The translations under genes were made by a program, and so were the position numbers. Positions 17,475 to 25,652 of a DNA stretch of 64,000 bases are shown here, piece after piece. Below the pieces are notes generated by a model. That model had not been told where the DNA came from. It made no database searches and was given only the letters and a program-made list of their open reading frames with translations. The DNA comes from Bermanella sp047621325 (GTDB lineage: Bacteria; Pseudomonadota; Gammaproteobacteria; Pseudomonadales; Oceanobacteraceae), in contig JBLHLT010000005.1 in NCBI GenBank assembly GCA_047621325.1, positions 124,001 through 188,000 on the forward strand. The letters run 5' to 3'. Within the stretch, counting starts at the first letter, position 1. Every line of letters begins with the position of its first letter.

Positions 17475-17927
17475 CTACTTTGAGTGACAACTTGGACATA
17501 TTTGCTGCTCAAGGTTAGCATTCCAACCTTGATTATTCATGCCTGCAATAGCATCAGCCTGAGTATCACCACTGTAATCAATAAACTCTAACGCATAAGC
17601 CTGCTTGCACTCATCACATGTAATTTCAGCAAAGCGCACATCAAATTGTGCTTGGGCAGGGCCTTCGCATTTTGCATTCCATCCACCTATGGGTGTAATC
17701 AGTGGTGAAACCTGCACAACATTAAGCTGCATGCTCAATTGCTTTGAGCCTTTCACCGGCAGCAAGAGTATATCGCCACACTCAGGTGCCTCACCCTTCG
17801 CTTTTACTTCGAACTCACCTAACGTAAAGCTCGTAACACCTAATAAAACTGATGATTTATTAGCCAGCCGCTCATTCAACACCTGCCCTGCAGGGGTTTG
17901 TTTGTATCTAAAGTATTTAAGCATCAT
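17475..17927 (-). CDS. Uncharacterised protein with C-terminal zinc ribbon
   Basis: 150 residues, no signal peptide or membrane segments. The C-terminal 50 residues contain two CxxC pairs (ITCDECKQAY and QICPSCHSK), the pattern of a zinc ribbon. The N-terminal part is predicted beta-rich (SVLLGVTSFTLGEFEVKAKGEA; GDILLLPVKGSKQLSMQLNVV), with a weak resemblance to PilZ-like barrels. I do not recognise a named family. It is upstream of tusA on the same strand and divergent from proS. Confidence 0.75.
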   Translation of the reverse strand: MMLKYFRYKQTPAGQVLNERLANKSSVLLGVTSFTLGEFEVKAKGEAPECGDILLLPVKGSKQLSMQLNVVQVSPLITPIGGWNAKCEGPAQAQFDVRFAEITCDECKQAYALEFIDYSGDTQADAIAGMNNQGWNANLEQQICPSCHSK

Positions 17928-18049
17928 GAAAAAATTGTGTCTAAGAGCCGCGCAGCATACAATTTGCGACTGTTTTGTAAAAGAGTCGGCTGCAGAATAG
18001 TCCTATTCAATCGCCCGACCCAATTAATTTAGATACGCTTGGAACCCAA

Positions 18050-19804
18050 ATGCGCGCTAGCCAGTTTTTAATTGCCACCCTAAAAGAATCCCCATCTGAC
18101 GCCGTTGTCATCAGTCACCAGCTTATGCTGCGCGCAGGCATGATCCGTCAGTTAGCATCTGGCTTATACACTTGGCTGCCGCTTGGTTTAAAAACCCTTC
18201 GCAAGGTCGAAAAAGTAGTACGCGAAGAAATGGATGCCGCTGGCGTTCAAGAATTGCTTATGCCAGCGGTTCAACCAGCCGAGCTGTGGCAAGAAACCGG
18301 TCGTTGGTTCAAGTATGGCGGCGAGCTTCTTCGAATCAAAGATCGCCAAAACCGTGAATTCTGTATTGGGCCGACCCACGAAGAAGTGATCACCGACCTT
18401 GCTCGCAATGAATTAAAAAGCTATCGCCAGTTACCGATGAGCTTTTACCAGATTCAAACAAAATTTCGCGATGAGACTCGCCCTCGTTTCGGCGTAATGC
18501 GTGCCCGTGAGTTTTTGATGAAAGATGCTTACTCCTTTCACGCCAATGAAGCATCCCTAAACGACACATATGAGCGCATGCACCAAGCTTACTGCAATGT
18601 CTTTAACCGCTTAGGTTTAGACTTCCGCCCAGTTGCGGCAGACACTGGCTCAATAGGTGGTGCTTTGTCTCATGAATTCCATGTACTGGCCCAATCTGGT
18701 GAAGATGACATTGCCTTTAGCAACGCATCCGACTATGCCGCGAACGTTGAGTTAGCTGAAGCCGTTGCGCCGGCCACCACTCGCCCTGTCGCCAGTGCCG
18801 CACTTCAATCAGTCGACACACCAGATCAACACAGCATTGAAGATATCAGCGCATTCCTGAGCATTTCGTCACAGCAAGTTGTAAAAACACTGATTGTCGA
18901 AGGAGAGCTTAGCGAAGAAGAAAAAGAAGCCGGTAAAAAAGCCCCTCTTGTGGCGTTAGTGCTTCGTGGTGACCATCAGCTAAATGACCTTAAAGCTGAA
19001 AAATTAGTAGGCATTGCATCTCCCCTCACATTTGCCAAAGAAGAAGACATTGTTGCTCAGCTAGGCTGCAAGCCAGGTTCCATTGGCCCATGCAAACTTG
19101 GTATCGATGTCATTGTCGACAGAAGCGCTGCTGTTATGGCGGATTTTGTATGTGGCGCAAACGAAGACGGCAAACACCTGACTGGCGCAAACTGGGAGCG
19201 TGATGCAAACATTACTCGCGTTGAAGACATTCGTAACGTTGTTGAAGGGGATGCAAGCCCAGACGGCAAAGGCACGCTTGAAATCAAACGCGGCATTGAG
19301 GTTGGCCACATTTTCCAACTAGGTACCACCTACAGCGAAGCGCTAAATGCCACTGTTTTGGATGAAAACGGCAAAAGCGTTGTTATGCCAATGGGTTGCT
19401 ATGGTATCGGTGTATCTCGAGTGGTTGCGGCCGCTATCGAACAAAACCATGATGATCGCGGTATTATTTGGCCAGAGTCCCTTGCACCATTCCAAGTGGC
19501 TATTGTGCAAATTGATGCCAACAAATCTGAAGAGGTCATCAAACACAGTGAAGCCCTTTACGAAGCACTCACTAAGCTAGGCATTGATGTATTCCTTGAT
19601 GACCGCGACAAGAAAACAAGCCCAGGTGTTAAATTCGCTGACGCTGAATTAATGGGTATTCCTCATCGCATGGTATTCAGTGCTCGCGGCCTTAAAAATG
19701 GCAACATCGAATACAAAGCCCGCGCACAACAAAAAGAGGACGCGATTGAACTTAATGTTGAAGATGCCTTAAGCCACATAAAATCAGCACTAGGCATAAA
19801 CTAA
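18050..19804 (+). CDS. proS: Prolyl-tRNA synthetase (bacterial type, with editing domain)
   Basis: 584 residues. A class II synthetase: motif 2 in FRDETRPRFGVMRAREFLMKDAYSFH, motif 3 in GCYGIGVSRVVAAAIEQ, and a YbaK-like insertion (about residues 230-400) that hydrolyses Ala-tRNAPro (VLRGDHQLNDLKAEKL; GPCKLGIDVIVDRS). A C-terminal anticodon-binding domain follows (VAIVQIDANKSEEVIKHSEALY). The ATG at 18050 fits the family N-terminus. A lytic transglycosylase gene starts 3 nt after its stop. Confidence 0.97.
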   Translation: MRASQFLIATLKESPSDAVVISHQLMLRAGMIRQLASGLYTWLPLGLKTLRKVEKVVREEMDAAGVQELLMPAVQPAELWQETGRWFKYGGELLRIKDRQNREFCIGPTHEEVITDLARNELKSYRQLPMSFYQIQTKFRDETRPRFGVMRAREFLMKDAYSFHANEASLNDTYERMHQAYCNVFNRLGLDFRPVAADTGSIGGALSHEFHVLAQSGEDDIAFSNASDYAANVELAEAVAPATTRPVASAALQSVDTPDQHSIEDISAFLSISSQQVVKTLIVEGELSEEEKEAGKKAPLVALVLRGDHQLNDLKAEKLVGIASPLTFAKEEDIVAQLGCKPGSIGPCKLGIDVIVDRSAAVMADFVCGANEDGKHLTGANWERDANITRVEDIRNVVEGDASPDGKGTLEIKRGIEVGHIFQLGTTYSEALNATVLDENGKSVVMPMGCYGIGVSRVVAAAIEQNHDDRGIIWPESLAPFQVAIVQIDANKSEEVIKHSEALYEALTKLGIDVFLDDRDKKTSPGVKFADAELMGIPHRMVFSARGLKNGNIEYKARAQQKEDAIELNVEDALSHIKSALGIN

Positions 19805-19807
19805 GAT

Positions 19808-20383
19808 ATGCGCTTTGTTTTAGGCTGCCTACTGCTCTTATCGGCACACTTCGCACACAGCGAGGTGGACCCAGAGCTGAGGCAGTACCTAAAACAAGCC
19901 ATTAACACCAGCAGTAGCTTTAATGATCGTTTCGATGCCGAAGTATGGATGGTCGACATGTCTACCCGCCTTGGGCGTTATATCAAAGACAAAAGCTTCC
20001 GCGTTTCGTTTTTAACCCACCTACATCACGCAGCCTCTGAACATGACCTACCACCAGAAATGGTGCTGGCGGTTATTCAAATAGAAAGCGCCTTCAAGCC
20101 CTACGCCCTTTCTTACGTAGGTGCACAAGGTTATATGCAAGTCATGCCGTTTTGGCGCAATGAAATCGGCCGACCTGATGACAACCTAATGGATCTTAAA
20201 ACCAACCTGCGATATGGCTGCGCTATTTTGGCCCACTACCTTAAACGCGAAAAAGGCAACTGGACACGCGCTTTAGCACGCTACAACGGCAGTCTTGGTA
20301 AAACCAAATACCCTGAAAAAGTATTTAACGCGTGGCAAAAACGCTGGTTTGTTCAGCACATATCTCAAACCGCCATTCGATAA
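19808..20383 (+). CDS. Periplasmic lytic transglycosylase (SLT domain)
   Basis: 191 residues. A cleavable signal peptide (about residues 1-18, ending AHS) precedes a short helical region and an SLT/goose-lysozyme-like domain. The catalytic Glu is in VIQIESAFKPYALSYVGAQGYMQV, and the substrate-cleft motif RYGCAILAHYL and AxARYNGSLG follow. It cleaves the glycan strand of peptidoglycan to 1,6-anhydro-muropeptides. It is small compared with Slt70 and has no LysM domain. It is probably co-transcribed with proS. Confidence 0.9.
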   Translation: MRFVLGCLLLLSAHFAHSEVDPELRQYLKQAINTSSSFNDRFDAEVWMVDMSTRLGRYIKDKSFRVSFLTHLHHAASEHDLPPEMVLAVIQIESAFKPYALSYVGAQGYMQVMPFWRNEIGRPDDNLMDLKTNLRYGCAILAHYLKREKGNWTRALARYNGSLGKTKYPEKVFNAWQKRWFVQHISQTAIR

Positions 20384-20445
20384 AGAGATTGGAAAAACCG
20401 CATAATTCGTCTATTCCTTAATACAACATTATTAAGGAAACCCCT

Positions 20446-20811
20446 ATGCCTTCGTTATATGAAAAAATTGGTGGCGATAAAGCATTGAATGCGGCCGTCG
20501 ACATTTTTTACAGCAAAGTAATCAGCGACCCGACTCTTTCGCCTTTTTTCGATGGAATCGGCATGGACAGACAAAAAAAAATGCAAAAAGCATTTTTAAC
20601 CGTTGCCTTTGGCGGCCCTAATAAATACAGCGGTAAAGGAATGAGAGCCGCACACTCACGCCCCGTAGCCATAGGGTTGAATGAAAAACACTTCGACAAA
20701 GTCGCCAATCACCTGCAAAAAACGCTCTTAGAACTTAGCGTGCCCTATGAACTCATCCAAGAAGCCATGAATATCGCTGCCTCTACTAAAAATGACGTTC
20801 TAAACAAATAA
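20446..20811 (+). CDS. Group 1 truncated haemoglobin
   Basis: 121 residues with the 2-on-2 globin pattern: SLYEKIGGDKALNAAVDIFYSKV (Tyr B10 in IFYSKV), the PFFDGIGMDRQKKMQKAFL region, and the proximal F8 histidine in LNEKHFDKVANHL. Such proteins bind O2 or NO and often detoxify nitric oxide; the physiological role here is not evident. GGAAACCCC precedes the ATG (AAGGA region at 20435). It is followed by a terminator and appears monocistronic. Confidence 0.92.
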   Translation: MPSLYEKIGGDKALNAAVDIFYSKVISDPTLSPFFDGIGMDRQKKMQKAFLTVAFGGPNKYSGKGMRAAHSRPVAIGLNEKHFDKVANHLQKTLLELSVPYELIQEAMNIAASTKNDVLNK

Positions 20812-20818
20812 CCCCTGC

Positions 20819-20850
20819 TAGCCTCCGTCTTTTGGGGGCTACATTTTATT
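20819..20850 (+). terminator. Terminator of the haemoglobin gene
   Basis: TAGCCTCC pairs with GGGGGCTA (one G-T pair), loop about 7 nt, followed by a T-rich tract. Confidence 0.7.
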
Positions 20851-20926
20851 ACCAAACATTACTCAAGATTTGAGGCATTCTGACGGTATTTGACTATTAT
20901 TATTCTGTCTTCTCGGAGGAATCCTA

Positions 20927-21529
20927 ATGCTAGAGAACTATAAAACCATTAAATTCAGGAAGCTTGATACCCAACCCCATTCAATCGTACCGGACAGAGG
21001 CTATAAAGAGCTCAATTTAGAAGATTCTGCTATATCCGTCATGACGGATCATCGCCTCGAAAAAGCGCCCGTCTGTCGTACCACCACCTCACTTGAGTCG
21101 GCCAGTAAACAAATGGCCAATGAAAAAACAAGCATGTTACTGGTAGAAAACAAAAAGGGTCAGATAGTCGGCCTTCTTTCGTCGGCTGACATTGCGGGTG
21201 AAAAACCCATTCAGTTTATAAACGAAACAAAAAAGAAGCGCAGCGAAATCAAAGTAGGTCATTTAATGAGCAATGTCGAGAATATGCCCGTATTGGATAT
21301 TCAAGATGTTCTGCACTCGAAGATTGGCGACGTGCTACACACGCTCAATGACATTGGCAGTGAATATATTTTAGTCACCACCAACAACGGTGCTGAAACC
21401 TGTATCCGTGGCATATTCAGTGCGCGCCATATTGCTCGCTCACTGAATATTTTCTTTAGCCCTAGCCCTGGTGCAAAAACATTTGCAGAGTACAGTCGAG
21501 CATTAAGTGAAAGCCATCAAACCCATTAG
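20927..21529 (+). CDS. CBS-domain-pair protein
   Basis: 200 residues with two CBS motifs: residues about 38-90 (VMTDHRLEKAPVCRTTTSLESASKQMANEKTSMLLVEN...GLLSSADIAGE) and about 108-170 (VGHLMSNVENMPVLDIQDVLHSKIGDVLHTLNDIGSEYILV...GIFSARHIAR). CBS pairs bind adenosine nucleotides such as AMP, ATP, SAM or c-di-AMP. No catalytic domain is fused, so it is likely a nucleotide-sensing regulator with an unknown partner. A strong GGAGG lies 8 nt before the ATG. It converges with the yihY-like gene, only 3 nt separating the stops. Confidence 0.88.
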   Translation: MLENYKTIKFRKLDTQPHSIVPDRGYKELNLEDSAISVMTDHRLEKAPVCRTTTSLESASKQMANEKTSMLLVENKKGQIVGLLSSADIAGEKPIQFINETKKKRSEIKVGHLMSNVENMPVLDIQDVLHSKIGDVLHTLNDIGSEYILVTTNNGAETCIRGIFSARHIARSLNIFFSPSPGAKTFAEYSRALSESHQTH

Positions 21530-21532
21530 TTG

Positions 21533-22729
21533 TTAAATGACGTGTGACACAGGCAGCCCAAGTGCTGCCTTTTTTTGTTCTCTTAATTGAGATAACACCG
21601 GGTTCAGCTGTTCAAACCAAGTGGTATCTCTATTGATTACCGCAAACTTCTCAATGCGCTTACCATGAATCAACTCACTCAAATCACCAACTGTGCTTTC
21701 ATTCAAATCAACCACAACAAATAATTCATCGTCTAAGTTTTCAACCCACTTTTCATCAATCAGCTTAACTAAAACCGCCTCCCACTCATCAACGTTCACA
21801 AGGGTTAGCGCTTGACATAACTCTTCACGCGTCACTCGCTTGCCATTATTAGTAGACTTCAATTGCTGCATGATCATAAGTGCCCAATCCAGTTCACTTG
21901 CCTGAGTACCTTTTAGATCCTTATTAACAAATGGCATTGCGCGTGCCAGTTCAGCGCCAAATAGCACCACACACCAAGCCACAAAAATCCACAACAAAAA
22001 CAGAGGTACGACCGCAAACGCACCGTAAATCAATTGGTAAGATGGTGAAAACGACACCATTTCAATGAAACCCATTTTACAAATTTCTAAAAAAACTGCC
22101 CCGCATAAGCCGCCAATAAGTGCATGTTTTATTTTCACCTGACTTGATGGTAAAAAATAATACATACCCGTTAACGTAATAAGTGAAAGTAAAAATGGCA
22201 GCCATTTAAATAACAGCTGATTAAAATGAATAACCGAGTCAACATGATCAACCCACAACTGCGAACTCAACAAATAACTGCTCGCTAAAAACATCGCACC
22301 CAGCAATACCGGCCCTAAAATAATCACTAACCAATAAAACAAAACTCGACGGCCCACGCGAATACTTTTCACGCGCCAAATTCGATTGAAAGAGCGTTCA
22401 ATCGTCATCATTAAACTCAGCGCACTGAATAATAAAATAACCAAGCCTATCCATGTTAACTTACGTGCCTGCTGCGAAAAATCACTCAAGTAAACTTGAA
22501 TAGCATCCCCAGATGCGGGGACAAAGTGCTTAAAAAGAAAATCATGAAAGGTATCAATAAGGGAGGCATACTGTGGAAACCAAGTCAGCATAACATAACC
22601 AGATGCCATTAAAGGCACAATCGCAAACAACGTCACAAAAGTAAGTTCAGCCGCACTACTTCGATTCTCATTGCCCTCAAAGCGTAATATTAAAAACCAA
22701 CAAAAACGACTTAATTGCTTCACATTCAA
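21533..22729 (-). CDS. YihY/BrkB-family inner-membrane protein
   Basis: About 398 residues. The N-terminal 280 residues carry six hydrophobic segments with the family patterns AAELTFVTLFAIVPL, PASGDAIQVYL, RSFNRIWRVK and PSYQLIYGAFAVVPLFLLWIFVAWCVVLFGAEL. A cytosolic C-terminal tail of about 120 residues follows, longer than in E. coli YihY. The family was once called RNase BN, wrongly; it is a predicted transporter of unknown substrate. The start is uncertain: TTG 22729 has AGGGGAG 8 nt upstream, whereas the in-frame GTG at 22738 overlaps that site. Confidence 0.88.
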   Translation of the reverse strand: MNVKQLSRFCWFLILRFEGNENRSSAAELTFVTLFAIVPLMASGYVMLTWFPQYASLIDTFHDFLFKHFVPASGDAIQVYLSDFSQQARKLTWIGLVILLFSALSLMMTIERSFNRIWRVKSIRVGRRVLFYWLVIILGPVLLGAMFLASSYLLSSQLWVDHVDSVIHFNQLLFKWLPFLLSLITLTGMYYFLPSSQVKIKHALIGGLCGAVFLEICKMGFIEMVSFSPSYQLIYGAFAVVPLFLLWIFVAWCVVLFGAELARAMPFVNKDLKGTQASELDWALMIMQQLKSTNNGKRVTREELCQALTLVNVDEWEAVLVKLIDEKWVENLDDELFVVVDLNESTVGDLSELIHGKRIEKFAVINRDTTWFEQLNPVLSQLREQKKAALGLPVSHVI

Positions 22730-22794
22730 AACTCGCACTCCCCTTTAATGTGGGTACAATAACCCCTTTATAATAGTTTGCAATGAGACCCATC

Positions 22795-23142
22795 ATGACT
22801 GTCGAAATTTGGCATAATCCACGCTGCTCTAAATCAAGAGAAACCCTTGCGCTACTTGAGCAAAAAAACATCAATGCAAATATTTACCTCTATCTTGATG
22901 AAAAGCCTAGTGCAAAAATGATCAAAGCCGTATTGGCCAAGCTTGCAATCACCCCGCGTGAATTGCTACGCAACTCAGAAGACGCCTACAAAGCTCAAAA
23001 CTTAAAAGATAAAACCCTTAGTGATACCGCTCTCATTAGTGCCATGGTTAACGAGCCTAAATTGATTCAACGCCCCATTGTCATAAACGGTGATCAAGCA
23101 AGATTAGGTCGCCCACCAGAAGACGTGCTGGAGATCGTATAG
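22795..23142 (+). CDS. arsC: ArsC-family arsenate reductase (glutaredoxin type)
   Basis: 115 residues with the thioredoxin-like ArsC fold: catalytic Cys in HNPRCSKSRETL, and the conserved Arg-Pro and Arg residues in IQRPIVINGDQARLGRPPEDVL that bind arsenate. It reduces As(V) to As(III) with glutathione/glutaredoxin. No arsenite pump or ArsR is nearby; the YihY-ArsC-WrbA-DUF2069 cluster resembles that in Pseudomonas, so a role other than arsenic resistance is possible. ATG 22795 is chosen over an in-frame ATG at 22783 on the basis of the family N-terminus. Confidence 0.9.
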   Translation: MTVEIWHNPRCSKSRETLALLEQKNINANIYLYLDEKPSAKMIKAVLAKLAITPRELLRNSEDAYKAQNLKDKTLSDTALISAMVNEPKLIQRPIVINGDQARLGRPPEDVLEIV

Positions 23143-23738
23143 TGGCCAGCCCCTATATTCTTGTCCTTTATTACAGCCAAGGGGGTGCGGTTGCATCCAT
23201 GGCCGAACAAATAGGTCGCGGCATTGAAGCCTGTGCAATTGAAGCGCGCATTCGCACCGTGCCGAGTGTCTCCCCTGACACACAAAGCTCCTTGAGTGAT
23301 ATTCCTGAATCCGGGCCACTTTATTGCTCTGAAGATGACCTTCGTAACTGTAGCGGCTTAGTATTAGGCAGTCCGGTAAGATTCGGTAACATGGCAGGTG
23401 CAATGAAATACTTTTTAGATGGCACCTCAAATCTATGGCTAACCGGCGAACTGGTCGATAAGCCCGCAGCGGTTTTTACTAGCTCCTCTAGCCTTCATGG
23501 CGGGCAAGAAAGCACACTGTTAAGTATGATGTTGCCGTTACTTCATCACGGCATGATCATGGCGGGTATTCCTTATACCGAGCCTAGCTTAATGGACACA
23601 CAAACCGGTGGCACACCTTATGGGGTTAGCCACTTTGCAGGCAAACACAACAACCTGCCACTTAGCCAAGAAGAGATCGCACTTTGCCAAGCACAAGGCA
23701 AGCGTATCGCCAAGCTCGCCCAGCGTTTAGAGAGTTAA
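23142..23738 (+). CDS. wrbA: NAD(P)H:quinone oxidoreductase, WrbA family
   Basis: 198 residues with a flavodoxin-like fold: FMN phosphate loop YYSQGGAVASMAEQI, GSPVRFGNMAGAMKYFLDGTSNLW, and FTSSSSLHGGQESTLLSMMLPLLHHGMIMAGIPY, all WrbA hallmarks. It carries out two-electron reduction of quinones, limiting redox cycling. The start is GTG (23142), whose G is the last base of the arsC stop, so translation is coupled. Confidence 0.93.
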   Translation: MASPYILVLYYSQGGAVASMAEQIGRGIEACAIEARIRTVPSVSPDTQSSLSDIPESGPLYCSEDDLRNCSGLVLGSPVRFGNMAGAMKYFLDGTSNLWLTGELVDKPAAVFTSSSSLHGGQESTLLSMMLPLLHHGMIMAGIPYTEPSLMDTQTGGTPYGVSHFAGKHNNLPLSQEEIALCQAQGKRIAKLAQRLES

Positions 23739-24101
23739 ATGAACACACTTAAAATCAGCTATTTAATCGCATTAGTATGCTTCGTATTGCAGTTTGTATT
23801 GTTAGGAGTAGGCAGCTTTGATCAGCCTGACATTGTAATAAATGGGCCGTATGATGTATTCCTCGGCTTATTACTAACCGCAATCAAGGGCATTCCTTGG
23901 TTGGTGTTAATACCCGCTTTAATCATGAAAACCAAAAACGTGATGGCATGGATGAGTTATGTTTGTTTGGTGTACTTCATTGTTTGGGTATTATCGGCAT
24001 TTGGTGCACAACAGAGCGGACTGGCCACTGCAGGTGTATTTGTCACTCTAATTCAATTCATCGCGTCTAATTTTTATACCCGATTAATAAAGCGCCAATG
24101 A
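23739..24101 (+). CDS. DUF2069 inner-membrane protein
   Basis: 120 residues with four predicted membrane helices (YLIALVCFVLQFVLLGVG; GLLLTAIKGIPWLVLIPAL; MSYVCLVYFIVWVL; FVTLIQFIASNFY). Function unknown. It directly abuts wrbA, completing the arsC-wrbA-DUF2069 operon. Confidence 0.88.
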   Translation: MNTLKISYLIALVCFVLQFVLLGVGSFDQPDIVINGPYDVFLGLLLTAIKGIPWLVLIPALIMKTKNVMAWMSYVCLVYFIVWVLSAFGAQQSGLATAGVFVTLIQFIASNFYTRLIKRQ

Positions 24102-24106
24102 CAAAC

Positions 24107-24137
24107 AAAAACGCCACTGAATATCAGTGGCGTTTTT
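24107..24137. terminator. Bidirectional terminator
   Basis: AAAAACGCCACTGA and TCAGTGGCGTTTTT form a 14-bp perfect stem with a 3-nt loop, shared by the wrbA operon and the converging zinc-ribbon gene. Confidence 0.93.
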
Positions 24138-24162
24138 GTGTTACTAGAAAACGAAAGACTTA

Positions 24163-24390
24163 TTAATCGATCCACTCGCTTTCATCGTCTTCGTCGGCAA
24201 GCTCAGTGGTAACCGTTTCACCACATTTTTTACACTTACCTTCAATCATGATAACGCCATCTAACTCATATTCCACGGGGTCTTTCATCCCTAGGTCTAC
24301 TTGTTGGCAGTTGTTACACCAGGTTTGCTCTAAAAAAGATGCTTGATCTTCTGCGTCACGCTGGTAAAAGTCTCTTTCTTTTCTATCCAT
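24163..24390 (-). CDS. Small zinc-ribbon protein
   Basis: 75 residues, acidic. Two CxxC knuckles (WCNNCQQVDL and KCKKCGETVTT) form a probable zinc ribbon with a charged N-terminal helix (DRKERDFYQRDAEDQASFLEQ). ATG 24390 has GGAG 7 nt upstream; the frame extends 8 codons further without a signal. Function unknown; such proteins are usually nucleic-acid- or protein-binding adaptors. Confidence 0.8.
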   Translation of the reverse strand: MDRKERDFYQRDAEDQASFLEQTWCNNCQQVDLGMKDPVEYELDGVIMIEGKCKKCGETVTTELADEDDESEWID

Positions 24391-24424
24391 TTTTAACTCC
24401 AATTTACTTAGCACAGGATTGTAT

Positions 24425-24931
24425 ATGGAATACCCACGTTTTCTAGTCCTTGAGAGCAGTAGTTACGAAGAAGATGCGTATCCCATCGCTGCTTGCTGGT
24501 CTATTTTCGATGGCCAGCTCAAAGACGTCATGATTCGACCAGAAGATGAATGGCGCAAATGGGATGCCTCTAACGAAGATCGTCATGGCATCACCCGTCA
24601 ACAAATCGAAATGGTGGGCGAAACCGTTTTAGATGTGATTCGTGAGCTATCTGAAGACGTTGATAAGCAGCCTGTTTTCGTAAGCGAGCCCTATCTATAT
24701 GAAAAGTGGCTTAACACCTTATATGGCGCTTACGGGGCCGAGCTACCGTTTGACATCGTACCGATGACCGATCTATTTCAAATGAGCGAAACCGTATTAC
24801 AAGAAGAGCTGGAAAACCTTTCACATAACTTATTGTTAGACTTGAAAGTACCAGAAGAGAAAGTGCGTACATGCCTAGAGCTGTACTCACGATTACTAGA
24901 AGCCGGCCTAGTAGAAGATTACACCGGCTAA
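24425..24931 (+). CDS. Degenerate 3'-5' exonuclease-like protein of unknown function
   Basis: 168 residues. The first 90 residues follow the DnaQ/RNase-H-like pattern: YPRFLVLESSSYEEDAYPIAACWSIFDGQ, a strand hairpin ending in MIRPEDEWRKWD, then HGITRQQIEMVGETVLDVI like the HGI-T motif of epsilon-type exonucleases. The DxE motif is replaced by LES and other catalytic acids are not obvious, so activity is doubtful. The C-terminal half is helical and acidic. ATG 24425 has AGGA 8 nt upstream. It converges with hda, stops 13 nt apart. Confidence 0.7.
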   Translation: MEYPRFLVLESSSYEEDAYPIAACWSIFDGQLKDVMIRPEDEWRKWDASNEDRHGITRQQIEMVGETVLDVIRELSEDVDKQPVFVSEPYLYEKWLNTLYGAYGAELPFDIVPMTDLFQMSETVLQEELENLSHNLLLDLKVPEEKVRTCLELYSRLLEAGLVEDYTG

Positions 24932-24944
24932 TTGAGTGTTAGAC

Positions 24945-25652
24945 TTACCAGCCCATCACGGCCTTAACAAAGGGCCGTGTAAGCTTTCTTTGAGCACTTA
25001 ATGACGCGTTATCTAATTGCTGCAACACCTCAAACATCTGCTCCATCTCACCATTTAGGTGACGAACCACATATTTAGCAACATCAGGTGTGATTTCTAA
25101 ACCGCGGTTATGCCCACGCAGCTGTAAAGCTGAGATTTTAAATTCTTCATCAGGGTCATCAAATTCATAAACAAGACCCCACTTTAAACGAGACAACAAA
25201 TCAGGCAGCTGTACGCCTAACTCATCTAAAGGCTTATCTGCGGCAAAGATCATACGCCCGCCTGCATCACGCACACGGTTAAACATATGGAAAAGTGCCT
25301 CTTCCCATAAATTATCACCTGCAATCGACTGCAAATTATCCAATGCGATTACGGGAAGATCTTCTAAGCTCTCAAAAACCGCAGGGGAATAACCCACTAA
25401 TTCGTCTAAGGGCAAATAAACACTATTCAAGCCAGATGCTTGCGCCTCATGACAGGCAGCCTGCAACAGGTGGCTACAGCCTGACCCGGCTTTGCCGCTC
25501 ACATAAATGCTTTGCTCGCCTTTACCTTTGGCTGCGAGCTTTATTTGCTCAACAGCTTCAAGGTCTTGCTTAGCGAAAAAATTTTCAAATGTAGCTTCAT
25601 CACGCAACTGCACCCTAAGGGGCAACTGCTCTACAACCTGTATTGATGGCAT
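24945..25652 (-). CDS. hda: DnaA regulatory inactivator Hda
   Basis: 235 residues, AAA+ protein homologous to DnaA domain III: Walker A IYVSGKAGSGCSHLLQAA, Walker B PVIALDNLQSI, sensor I ADKPLDEL, and the N-terminal clamp-binding QLPLRVQLRDEATFENF. Hda with the sliding clamp stimulates DnaA-ATP hydrolysis and prevents re-initiation. Walker A reads GKAGSGCSH in place of the usual GKS/T, a variation worth noting. It is downstream of perM by one shared base. Confidence 0.93.
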   Translation of the reverse strand: MPSIQVVEQLPLRVQLRDEATFENFFAKQDLEAVEQIKLAAKGKGEQSIYVSGKAGSGCSHLLQAACHEAQASGLNSVYLPLDELVGYSPAVFESLEDLPVIALDNLQSIAGDNLWEEALFHMFNRVRDAGGRMIFAADKPLDELGVQLPDLLSRLKWGLVYEFDDPDEEFKISALQLRGHNRGLEITPDVAKYVVRHLNGEMEQMFEVLQQLDNASLSAQRKLTRPFVKAVMGW

